Shown in pieces: positions 12,721 to 21,647 of a DNA stretch of 64,000 nucleotides. Below the pieces are notes generated by a model, which had not been told where the DNA came from, did not search any database, and saw only the letters and a program-made list of their open reading frames with translations. Source of the DNA: Hypomyces perniciosus. Taxonomy: Eukaryota; Ascomycota; Sordariomycetes; Hypocreales; Hypocreaceae. The stretch lies in NCBI GenBank assembly GCA_008477525.1, contig SPDT01000007.1, forward strand, positions 4,588,001 through 4,652,000. Reading direction: 5' to 3'. Position 1 is the first letter of the stretch. Each line of letters begins with the position of its first letter. The position numbers were made by a program, and so were the translations under genes.

Positions 12721-13093
12721 GGCATGCGCATGCTCATGCTCAGGCCATGGTGGCAGAAGGAGTTGGTCGTCGTCTGGAATGAAGGCCACTTGGCAGTTCA
12801 GCTCAGCCTTGGGAGCCTCTCAGCGGCCTCTGGCGCTGGAGCTCAGGGCGATGAGCCACTGAAGCTGGGGCATCTGCAAGTGCAATAGTGGGCTGGGCGG
12901 TGAGAGCGAGCCGACCTGTCATTGATCAGACAAATCGCAGGCTAGCCTGTTACGGAGGATGGACCGGGCGGTAGGAGGCGGCATTAAAATTTCCAAGCTC
13001 TCTGTCGAGAAAAAAAAGTTCAGACACTGGCGATACTGCCCCGCCGTCTTGACCGAACATCCAAAAGCTGCACCACCACGAGCGCACTTCACA
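12721..13093. promoter_or_regulatory. Bidirectional promoter between GAB1 and NOP7
   Basis: A 373-bp interval separates the divergent starts of GAB1 (-) and NOP7 (+). It contains a perfect PAC core and an AAAATTT (12986-12992) that could act as a weak RRPE-like element. An A-rich run lies near 13010. No TATA box is evident. Confidence 0.6.
12848..12855 (+). promoter_or_regulatory. PAC-like element GCGATGAG
   Basis: Exact match to the core of the PAC element (polymerase A and C box), which in ascomycete yeasts marks promoters of Pol I/III and ribosome-biogenesis genes. It lies about 240 bases upstream of the NOP7 start codon, a gene of exactly that regulon. An 8-mer can occur by chance, so function is inference from its position. 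Confidence 0.4.
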
Positions 13094-15064
13094 ATGGCAC
13101 GGATAAAGAAGAAGGGACAGGCCGGCGCGGCCAAAAACTACGTTACGCGAAACCAGGCGATTCGGAAACTCCAACTTAGTCTCGCCGATTTCCGCAAGCT
13201 CTGCATCTGGAAGGGAATCTATCCGCGAGAGCCTCGCAGCAAGAAGAAGGTTTCCAAGTCCTCGACTGCCTCGACAACATTCTATTACACCAAGGACATC
13301 CAGTATCTCCTTCATGAGCCCCTAGTGCAAAAGTTCCGCGACCACAAGGTTCTGGAAAAGAAGATTTCCAAGGCATTGGGTCGAGGAGACGTTGGTGATG
13401 CTTCGCGCCTGGAAAGCAATGCAAGCCGACCAGAAAAGACCGGAAAGCCGACCTATACGCTCGACCATGTCATCCGCGAGCGTTACCCGACCTTCATTGA
13501 TGCCCTGAGGGATTTGGATGATTGTCTTTCCATGCTCTTCCTGTTTGCGAACTTGCCATCGACGTCCATGGTGCCGGCCAAGATGATTGCACGCTGCGAG
13601 CGATTGTGTCTCGAGTTCCAACACTACCTGATCGTCTCCAAGAGCCTCACGAAGTCCTTCCTGTCTATCAAGGGAATATACTATCAGGCAAACATCCAGG
13701 GCGAGGACGTCCTTTGGTTGGTGCCATACAAGTTCAACCAGAGGATTGTCGGCGATGTGGACTTCCGCATCATGGGAACCTTTGTCGAGTTTTACATGAC
13801 CCTCCTTGGCTTTGTTAACTTCAGGTTATACACCTCAATTGGCCTCAAGTACCCACCCAAGTTTGATGCTGTCAAGGATGAGAATGCTGCCGAGCTGGGT
13901 GCCTTTACGCTAGAAGGAAAAACTTTGATTGGCGGCGAGGAGCAGAAGACATTGGAGGATGTTGCTCATCGACCTGATCCCAAGACTCAGGCTGCTGTGA
14001 ACAAGGTCTTGAAGACTATGGCGGCGGGTGAAGCGAATGGAAACACAGCCGAGGAGACTGAGGGAGAGGAAGCTGACCAGGACACTGGCGCGATTGATAA
14101 ATTCGAGCCAGCTGCACCCGGCGGCGATGTCCTACCTCAGCCATCATACAACGGAAACAACCCTGCCTCATTGTTCTCAAATTTCACCATCTACCTCTCT
14201 CGAGAGACACCTCGTCAACCGCTCGAGTTCATCCTCAAGTCATTTGGCTGCAAGCGTGTCGGTTGGGACGCTGTTCTCGGCGATGGTGCCTTTACGACGA
14301 ATGAGCTGGACCCTTCAATCACACATCAGATTGTTGACCGACCTCCCATACAAGCCGCCGTGAATGAGGACGGAGATGGTGAGGACAACCAGACATCACA
14401 GAAATTGGCAGCCAACCGGCGAGTGCCTGGACGGACATATATCCAGCCGCAGTGGGTTTGGGACTGTATCAATGATGGCGAGTTGAAGGAACCTCACCTG
14501 TACGCCCCAGGCGCATCTCTTCCTCCTCATCTAAGCCCATTCGTTAGGAAGGTGCAGGGAGCTTACGACCCGACAATGCCCCTCGAGGACCAAGAAACGG
14601 AGCGTGAGGCTCTGGAGGCTGGAGATGATGATGAAGAGGCCGATGCCGACGAAACCATTGAAGGAATGGACATTGCAGACTCAGAAGATGAGGAGGACGA
14701 TGATGATGAAAATGAAGACGACGATGAAGACCAGGATGAGGAAGAGGAAGAGAACCAATCAGAAGCCGAAGATGAAGCTGTGCAGCGCCAGTTGGAGCTG
14801 GAGGCCGAGATGACCGGCAAGACTGTCAAGTCAAAGACAGCAAACGCCAAGACAAAGGCGAAGGAAGATGCACGGAAAGCACTCGCCAAGAAAGCTCGCG
14901 ACGAGGCAGAGGATCTGGACCGAGCCAAGGGTATGTTGAGCAAGAAGAAGCGAAAGTTGTATGAGCAGATGGTGTACACCAATAATAAGAAGAGTGCGGA
15001 GGATGCGAAGCTGCGGTCGAAGAGGAGAAAGTTCGAAAAAGAGAAGGCCAAGGGCAAGGCGTAA
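13094..15064 (+). CDS. nop7: Pescadillo homolog NOP7, 60S ribosome biogenesis factor
   Basis: Intronless 656-aa protein. The ATG at 13094 gives the family N-terminus [20 protein letters not shown], so the 45 open codons upstream are leader. Residues 6-285 form the Pescadillo N-terminal domain, with [15 protein letters not shown], the [19 protein letters not shown] block and [25 protein letters not shown] domain follows at about 355-470, with its conserved Trp near 453 ([11 protein letters not shown]). An Asp/Glu-rich region at about 500-575 and a Lys/Arg-rich helical tail complete the protein. NOP7 acts in the nucleolus with Erb1 and Ytm1 (PeBoW) in 27S pre-rRNA processing and 60S maturation. 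It lies head-to-head with GAB1 and 344 bp upstream of RRN9 on the same strand. Confidence 0.97.
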   Translation: MARIKKKGQAGAAKNYVTRNQAIRKLQLSLADFRKLCIWKGIYPREPRSKKKVSKSSTASTTFYYTKDIQYLLHEPLVQKFRDHKVLEKKISKALGRGDVGDASRLESNASRPEKTGKPTYTLDHVIRERYPTFIDALRDLDDCLSMLFLFANLPSTSMVPAKMIARCERLCLEFQHYLIVSKSLTKSFLSIKGIYYQANIQGEDVLWLVPYKFNQRIVGDVDFRIMGTFVEFYMTLLGFVNFRLYTSIGLKYPPKFDAVKDENAAELGAFTLEGKTLIGGEEQKTLEDVAHRPDPKTQAAVNKVLKTMAAGEANGNTAEETEGEEADQDTGAIDKFEPAAPGGDVLPQPSYNGNNPASLFSNFTIYLSRETPRQPLEFILKSFGCKRVGWDAVLGDGAFTTNELDPSITHQIVDRPPIQAAVNEDGDGEDNQTSQKLAANRRVPGRTYIQPQWVWDCINDGELKEPHLYAPGASLPPHLSPFVRKVQGAYDPTMPLEDQETEREALEAGDDDEEADADETIEGMDIADSEDEEDDDDENEDDDEDQDEEEEENQSEAEDEAVQRQLELEAEMTGKTVKSKTANAKTKAKEDARKALAKKARDEAEDLDRAKGMLSKKKRKLYEQMVYTNNKKSAEDAKLRSKRRKFEKEKAKGKA

Positions 15065-15408
15065 ATTTGGGATTTTGATGTTTAAAATACCAGCACGTAT
15101 ATATATAGGTTCAATGGCGTATGAGATTAAAACTGCAAATGGATTTAGAAGTGATGTCCTCAGTGTTTTGTTGGAAATTTATGCTCCAGTGTACATCGGG
15201 TGCCTAACACAAGTATTGTATGTAATGTCGTGAACCTCAAAATTTCTTCATCAATGGTGTTTTATAGAGTTTTTTCCCTTTTACCCTTTACACCTATCTC
15301 ACTTTGCCCATTTTGACGGCAACTTTCGCGCCTACAAATTGAACAGACGCCATCTGATCAAAATCTCTCATCAATAGAATTTTCGCAACAAACGCAATTC
15401 CGGCATTG
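15065..15408. other. NOP7 3' end and RRN9 promoter
   Basis: The first part should hold the NOP7 3' UTR (AT-rich, with a short TATATATA run near 15100). The second part is the RRN9 leader, which has AAAATTT near 15237 and a pyrimidine-rich stretch near 15270-15300. There is no separate gene. Confidence 0.5.
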
Positions 15409-17453
15409 ATGGGGCACGTTCCAGCCTGGGAACGAAGCTCTCCCGAGTGGGATCTGGACAGCGATGAGATCGCATCCGTCACATCGCAGGACCTTCATGA
15501 CCACAGACCAAACAGATGGACTGGACCTCAGAGCTCATGGCGTCGTCTGACGGAAGAAGAGCGGCAGCTGTGGCGCTCGATGAAGGTGCTGGAGGAGCAG
15601 GATTTGGCGGTTCATCTGTACAATGCGTTTGCGCTGAAGAGGCGTGGGAGGGACCCTGAGACGGCGCAAGATGTCACGGTCACAATGGTGCGTCTTTTTC
15701 TTCAGTGATGGCTGGGAGGAAAGGTCGAGGAGAGTTGCTAACAGCAGCGCAGGAAAATGGCCAGCAAGGGATATGGGCACCACCCAAGGTATGGACAGCA
15801 TGGCCCTTGAACGAGACACGTGTGCCGAGGCAAGAGGTTCCAGAGGAAGAAGACGATGATGCCGATCCATTCACAATTCGGAAGAAGGAAATCAGGATGC
15901 CTAGCTCTGGACTGCAGGAGGAGTTGACGGCCACGATACTGCGACTGGCCAAAGATCGTTTTCACAAGAGAAGAAAAGCCGTGCTTGCGTCTATCGAGGA
16001 AGATGTGTCGTCACGGGAGAAAGAGGCATCTGACAGAGAAGGGAGAGGTACATCGGTGTCGTTGGACTCATCGCCTCCAGCTTCATCAGACGATGACGAG
16101 TCTGGTCAAGAGAGTGAGAGAATGGCAGTTGATGAAGAAGAGGACGAGGGGGAAGAAGACGGCGACGAAAACAAGCCACAGTCAAGACGCAAAGGGCCAA
16201 CAGCGCCCAAGACATACGATCCAACAATATCCGCAGACGACGAGTTATCCTATCGCCTGCTCAGACCATCTGTTCGACACATCCTATCACGACTAGATAC
16301 TACGCTGACCATCCTTCACAACGCCCGCATTGCCACCGCCGACTACGCCTCTGATTCCTCCGCGACTGATGAAGAATCCGAAGGCCAATCCGGCCCCAAG
16401 AGAGGCCGCGGCCGTCCTCGAGGCTCACAGGCCGGTGGCATGAGCAGCCCACCGCAACCAGGGAGCGTCACACCTGCTACCGCCTCTCGCAGGCGTGGCC
16501 GCCCTAAAAAGGTCCACATCCCTCGTGAGGGCGAAACCCACGAGGAGATGCTCGTCCGCATCGCGCGAGAGTCGCACAGACGACTACCCGCAATGTCACA
16601 AGACAGAGACGCCGCGTTCGAGGAGTGGCTTCGCAAGGGCGACGAGAAGATTGCGCATGAACAGGCTCTCCAGCGGGAGGAAGAGGAGCTGGGCATCCGA
16701 CCCGGGGCTAGTGTTCAGGAGAGACGCATGCGCAGACTCGGCCTCAGAGATTGGAGCGATGTCGTCGGGGCGGCGGCTTTGGCAGGCTTCTCAGGCGAAG
16801 TGATTTCGAGGACGGCGAAGCGATGTGCCAACTTGTTTGGCGAGGGTATGGTAGTCAGGCGTTTGCATGAAGCACCGGCGGCTAGGGATCTGGCGTTCCA
16901 GAGCGTAGAGTATCGTCCCGAGAAGATTCACCCGACCGACCTCGAAGACGACGACGACGACGATGATGATGATGATGCTGATGATGAGAGTGATGATGGA
17001 ACGGCAATATCATCAAGACACACCACCTCCCGACAGCCCTCTGCCATTCCCTTCAGCCGTGACGCCAGCTTCGAGCCCCGACGTGGCCGTTCTTCGCCCC
17101 ATTCCCCATTACCATTCTCCGTCCCGCAACCTAAATCACGCTCCCAATCCCGATCCTCTGTTGGGTTCTTCCTCTGCCCGATCCCATCGTGCGAGCGCTC
17201 AGTAACGGGCTTCTCCCGGAGACAGAACCTCAAGCGGCACATGCAGCTCGTGCACCCGGGTCAGGAGGATGAAGAAGAGGGCGATAGCGAGGATGAGGTG
17301 TTGGGGGCGGTCCATGTGGATGGGTTCTTGAAGCCTATTTTCCCTACCAGGGGGTGGAGGGAGAATCCTACCCCAAACTTGCTGGTGAGGAAGAGGGCGG
17401 CGAGTTCTGAGGGTCGGGAGACGAGTGTTGATGAAGGAGATTCATCTTCTTGA
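15409..17453 (+). CDS. rrn9: RRN9-domain RNA polymerase I transcription factor with C-terminal C2H2-like finger
   Basis: Predicted 659 aa from exons 15409-15687 and 15753-17453; the 65-nt intron has donor GTGCGT and branch site TTGCTAAC. The Rrn9 signature spans the splice: DLAVHLYNAFALKRR in exon 1, then IWAPPKVWTAWPLNETRVPR. A second conserved block, SYRLLRPSVRHILSRLDTTL, follows. In yeast, Rrn9 belongs to the upstream activation factor that commits rDNA promoters to Pol I. The rest is charged and disordered: acidic stretches, AT-hook-like KRGRGRPRG and RRRGRPKK motifs, a GAC/GAT-encoded Asp run near 16949-16980, and at residues 568-594 a Cys2His2 pattern (C-x4-C-x15-H-x4-H). The finger spacing is longer than classical. 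The RRN9 assignment is good; the exact role of the finger is unknown. Confidence 0.85.
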
Positions 17454-17744
17454 TGAGGCAGAGGCAGAGACTAGAAGGAAATAGCTAGACAGAAGATGAT
17501 AAAACACAGGGAACAAACCGCTGGCCTACAAAATCAATCAAGCATTCTCATAACTGATATCCCTTATCCCAAATTCCCTCTAATTTTACATCCATATTGA
17601 CAAAGCAGACCTTGACCCGTGGTATCATGCCCTCCTCCTGCACCGTCTTGAACAAAATGTCCCCTTTAATCATTCTTTTTACATTTTCCACTGTGACGAC
17701 TTTCACCCGCGGTTTCATATTTGTCTCTCATAAGAAGCTCTCTC

Positions 17745-19247
17745 TCAAGTCTCCATCTTATCAGCATCTTCATCGCCGTCGCCATTCTGAACATCCGACT
17801 GCTCGACCTCGTTGGTCGTCCCCGTTCCCTCAGGCAGCGTCATCACAGATGTCTCGCCATCGCCACTCGGCGCATCTTCCTTAATTTTCTTCGCCGCCGT
17901 GTCGCCTTCGAGGTCCTCGTCAGCCTCGCGCTTCGAGCCCACGCTCTCGGCGCCGGGGCTTTTTGGTGCAGCCTCGCCGTTGTCGCTCTGAGCGGATTCC
18001 TCCCCTTCATGTCTTCGTCCAACCGCAGCCTCCACATCAATACCTTGCATCTCAACACCTCCCTCACCGACATAGCTTGTCGTGGCGGATTGCGGGCCCG
18101 TGTCATCCACGCCAATCTCCTCTGGTCCTCTGGCGTGCGGCACTTCTTCCTCGTCTTCTCCCATGTGCTGATCCTCCGCCGCTGGCCCAGGGGCTCCACG
18201 TCCATTCTCAGGCACCATGTCATATGTCCGGGACAGCTGACTGACGGGCACCACGCCGGCGCGCTGTTCCTGCCTAAGTAGCTCGCCCTGCGTAATGCCT
18301 CTAGAATGACCTGTCGACGGAACCCCATTCACGCTCACAGAGACGGTCTCTATGCTGCCCATTCCATTAGGGCCGTCAATCGTCTCGGTGCCCTCACTAT
18401 GGATCTGCGCTCCCGGCGTCCCACCATTACTCTCTGGGCTCCTCCTCGTCAGCCAGGGAATAGGCGTCAACAACGCACCTCCCAGAGCTTCATCCGACCC
18501 AACCGCCGCCGTTGTCGGATTGCTCCATGACACCGTCACGGCCGGGTCCTTAGCATCCTCCCCATTAAGACGCATGGACGACATATCCGGTATAGGCAGC
18601 GGCAGAGGGTACGTGTTCGTGCCGGACGTGACTTGCACCACCCTGTCCACCGCATGAAGATACGACGCCAGAGCCTTGTAATGCGCACGGGGGTTCAACA
18701 CCAACTCTGCGAGGCGCTGGATAGTATGTGGTGGGTGGGAGTTGAAGCGGCCGACCTGGCGGTTGATGTCCTCCAGCATGTCGGCGATCTGCTTAGGCAG
18801 CACACCAGGCTCAAGAGGCTGGGCCGTGGCCGGTGCTGAAGTCGGTGGCTGATTAACTGGTGCATTCTCCTTGTCTGTCTCCTCGGAGGAGGGCTCGAGG
18901 GGCGATGAGGAGGGCAGTGGGGAGAGCATTCGTGTGTCTGAGATCTGGCACGGTGCTGGCAGAGGCGATAGGTTCGGTATAGGGAAGTCATTGTGTGCGA
19001 TCTGATTGTAGGACGTCAGCCTATCTGTAAAGAAGCTCTTTTATATATGACCTCAAAGCGTACCCTATCAAGACGCGCCAGGATGTCGCTTCGCAGTCCT
19101 GGCCAGGAGGCTCTAGAAGAGAGTCATGTTAGCAAGCTGTTGAGCGGCGCGTGAGGCACGAAACATGTTAGCATAGAAAACCTACACTGCCAGGGGCTCT
19201 CCTGCAGCAATCCTGCCGAGCAGGCCGTTGTCGCTGTCTATTTCCAT
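17745..19247 (-). CDS. psy4: Protein phosphatase 4 regulatory subunit 2 (PPP4R2/Psy4)
   Basis: Predicted 455 aa from exons 19247-19186, 19112-19064 and 19001-17745 (minus strand). The two small exons were found by frame and family fit. They supply MEIDSDNGLLGRIAAGEPLA and ASWPGLRSDILARLDR, which join IAHNDFPIPNLSPLP, reproducing the fungal R2 N-terminus. The core PPHTIQRLAELVLNP...LHAVDRVVQVTS at about residues 127-162 is the family signature. The C-terminal half is acidic, Gly/Ser-rich and probably disordered. R2 bridges the PP4 catalytic subunit to R3/Psy2 and directs PP4 to targets such as phospho-H2A in DNA-damage recovery (known for the family). A shorter model starting at the Met encoded at 18929 would lose the conserved N-terminus. 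It is convergent with RRN9 (291 bp). Confidence 0.87.
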
Positions 19248-19486
19248 GGGCAACGTTGTCTGTGTAGGATATATTGAATCTCAGGTTGTTGCAACATTCT
19301 TTATCGCGTGGCGTATCTCGGAGGGGTTGCATCAAAGCGAGTGTGCGAGAATACCTGGTAGATGCATAATCTCTCATGATATGATATCATTAAGTAGGAA
19401 AGACAGTTTCTTCATCTAAGCCTAACAAACATTAAAAACTACTAGTGTAGCAATAACCTAATTCAGGAGGCGCGACATTTTCCATC

Positions 19487-20764
19487 TCAAAGATCAAATC
19501 TAGCTTCCTTATACATCCATTGCGAAGGATCAAAAACAACCTCAAAGTTCGTTCCATCAAACACCCCAATCGCACAGCTCAAGTCATGGAAACCCTCCAA
19601 ACCCGTCACAGGCAGGTCTTGCTCTGCATCCGTCTCCTCATGAAGATCCCATCCGCCGGTCTTCCTCCCGTTTCTCGTGAAGAAGATTTCTACCCGCGGC
19701 TTGTGCGTTCCGGTAGGGGTAAACGTCATGCCGATACCATACGTCTCGCCCTTGCGGAATTCAGTCGTGAAGTCTTTGCCGCCCCAGCGATCGTTGATGT
19801 ACTTGTGCCCGTCGTCACCGTGCACACCCAAGCTGCCGCGGTGCCATCCGGGGAGTCGAAATGATGGATAGGGGAGAGCTGTAAAGCCCAGAGCGAGGTT
19901 GATTGTGCGGCTGTCGCGGCGGATTTTGACTTCGTAGTAGACGGTCTTTGGCTGGCCCACCACTGTAGGATCGTGCTCGTTCACGACATAAAGCGGAGGA
20001 TACGCGATGAAGCATCGATCAGGGCTGTCCTTGATAGTTTGGACCTCCCAGCGTCCCAGCCCAAGCCAATTCAACTTACCGCTGAATCCTGTAGGCTCCA
20101 TGAGTCGAATATTGTTGGAGTGCAGTGCCATCTTGCCCGCTTGGTCAAGAGTCATTGGCGTGACCACCGGGTATTGCTCGCACCAGGCCTCACCCGCCTC
20201 AGCCTCCTGCTCTGTAGCATTATTGGCTGGTGAACTATCATATCCGCTGAAGATAGCCGGAGGTGGTGGGAATAGTGATGTGTCCGGGACAGCAGCTTGC
20301 CAGTCGTGTCCAGTGTTTGACGCCATCATTTCTGGCGGAGGAGCAGTCCAGTCCTTGGAAGAAGGAGGTGGTCCCGGCGGAGGAGCATAGTCCCCTTGCG
20401 GATGCGAAGGAGGCGGCCCTGATGGAGGAGCATAGTTCCACTGCTGGTGCGAAGGGGGTGGTCCGGGAGGGGGAGCATAGTCGCCCTGTTGTCGGCCTGG
20501 CGGCGGACCTTGAGGCGGCACGTAGTCATGTTGTTGCTGTTGTTGTAGCTGTAGCTGTTGCTGTTGTCCTGGAGGAGGTCCAACAGGAGGCGCATAGTCC
20601 ATTGCGGCCTGCGGAGCGTAGCTCTGTTTCCCCGAAGGTCCCTCCCCGTTTGACGTGTTCGGCGGGCTATATCTGCTCATCTTCACATCCGTCTGCCCAT
20701 TGGGGACCTGCGCTGGCCTCGGAGCCGGCTCATCACTCTCCTCTTTCTTGCTGCCGAAGCACAT
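19487..20764 (-). CDS. SPRY-domain protein with N-terminal Pro/Gln tandem repeats
   Basis: Intronless 425-aa protein. The ATG at 20764 gives MCFGSKKEES; the 24 open codons upstream lack homology-like character. Residues 56-140 hold five imperfect units of 15-17 aa with the pattern (D/N)YxPPxGPPP(S/G)xxQ, with a poly-Gln tract in the first. A SPRY/B30.2-like beta-sandwich follows at about 250-412: TVYYEVKIRRDSRTINLALGF, a GSLGVHGDDG loop, GIGMTFTP and IFFTRNGRKTGGW. SPRY domains bind protein partners. Yeast SPRY proteins Ear1 and Ssh4 are Rsp5 adaptors, but this one lacks a visible membrane helix. The Cys at position 2 could be lipidated, which is speculation. No specific function is assigned. 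Confidence 0.85.
   Translation of the reverse strand: MCFGSKKEESDEPAPRPAQVPNGQTDVKMSRYSPPNTSNGEGPSGKQSYAPQAAMDYAPPVGPPPGQQQQLQLQQQQQHDYVPPQGPPPGRQQGDYAPPPGPPPSHQQWNYAPPSGPPPSHPQGDYAPPPGPPPSSKDWTAPPPEMMASNTGHDWQAAVPDTSLFPPPPAIFSGYDSSPANNATEQEAEAGEAWCEQYPVVTPMTLDQAGKMALHSNNIRLMEPTGFSGKLNWLGLGRWEVQTIKDSPDRCFIAYPPLYVVNEHDPTVVGQPKTVYYEVKIRRDSRTINLALGFTALPYPSFRLPGWHRGSLGVHGDDGHKYINDRWGGKDFTTEFRKGETYGIGMTFTPTGTHKPRVEIFFTRNGRKTGGWDLHEETDAEQDLPVTGLEGFHDLSCAIGVFDGTNFEVVFDPSQWMYKEARFDL
20523..20575 (-). repeat. Poly-Gln-coding CAG/CAA tract
   Basis: On the minus strand this run of CAA/CAG/CTA codons encodes the Gln-rich spacer QQQQLQLQQQQQ in the first Pro-rich repeat of the SPRY protein. Mixed codons suggest a selected or old tract rather than a recent slippage expansion. 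Confidence 0.7.
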
Positions 20765-21397
20765 GGCTGTTTGGAGCTTATGGTGTCTGGAGCTTATGGT
20801 GTCTATATGGTTGACACCAATTGCTTTCCTACTCACTTTCAGGGGGAAAGACTGGGACAGCGTTTGAGAAATATGAATGAGACCAGAATGCGGGGAGATG
20901 AATAATGATCAATGCTTTGTTTTGTGGTTGGAGGAGACAATGACCTGATGTCTGTTGCGACGTTCCTGGTGTGGCTGTGCTCGGCTTGCTCTTGGCACTT
21001 GGGCGGGAGGCCTACTCCTTCTGATTAGTATAATATATAGGTAGTATAGTATATCCAGACGTGTAGTGGGTTTAGTGGATTTGGATTTGATATCAAAGCT
21101 ACCTATCAATCAATGATCCTCTCTTGACCGCAGGCTACTGACTACTCCGTATTAACTTAGATATCTATCTAGTTAGGACTGCTCAATACAGACGCCAGCA
21201 CAGCCCCAAAGACGTCATAGCCTACCAGTAGGTAAATTCAACCTCATTGTGGCTGTGACGAGTCGGGCTGACCTCTAACTCAATACGGAACTATTCCGTT
21301 CCTCTATCTCACCCACCTCTTTGATGAATTAATTAATGATTAGCGTTCTAGAACATCACGACGATAGATCGCGGCTGTCATCCGAAGCTCGGTTCCC

Positions 21398-21435
<38 letters not shown>

Positions 21436-21647
21436 TATTAATCTCTGTAATACTCCGTAGAATATATGACATAGAATGTGGCAGACATGGCCACTCTACT
21501 TACTCTCTGATTTCATTCGTTGCCTCTCATACCGAGCCATCTCACCTATGACCCCCCTTCCATGAAACCAATTTCCCCAGCTAGTATTCACAACAGAGAG
21601 TGCGTAAACGCAACAGGCGAGGCAACAAAGATGCGTAGACAAGCGGG
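20765..21647. other. Promoter of the SPRY gene and 3' region of the CAX gene
   Basis: The left side is the upstream region of the minus-strand SPRY gene, and the right side is the 3' flank of the minus-strand CAX gene. There is no extra gene. It holds a 12-unit GTA microsatellite and an ACTCCGTATT variant of the dispersed palindrome near 21144 and a second ACTCCGTAG near 21453. Confidence 0.55.
21398..21433. repeat. (GTA)12 microsatellite
   Basis: Twelve perfect GTA units in the CAX/SPRY intergenic region, followed by GTTATTA. It is likely length-variable. The same trinucleotide recurs as shorter tracts through the deserts and near palindromic GTAC sites. Confidence 0.9.

Noticed and set aside
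14563..15057. 164-codon minus-strand Ser-rich ORF
   Set aside because: It is the antisense shadow of the acidic and Lys-rich NOP7 C-terminus.
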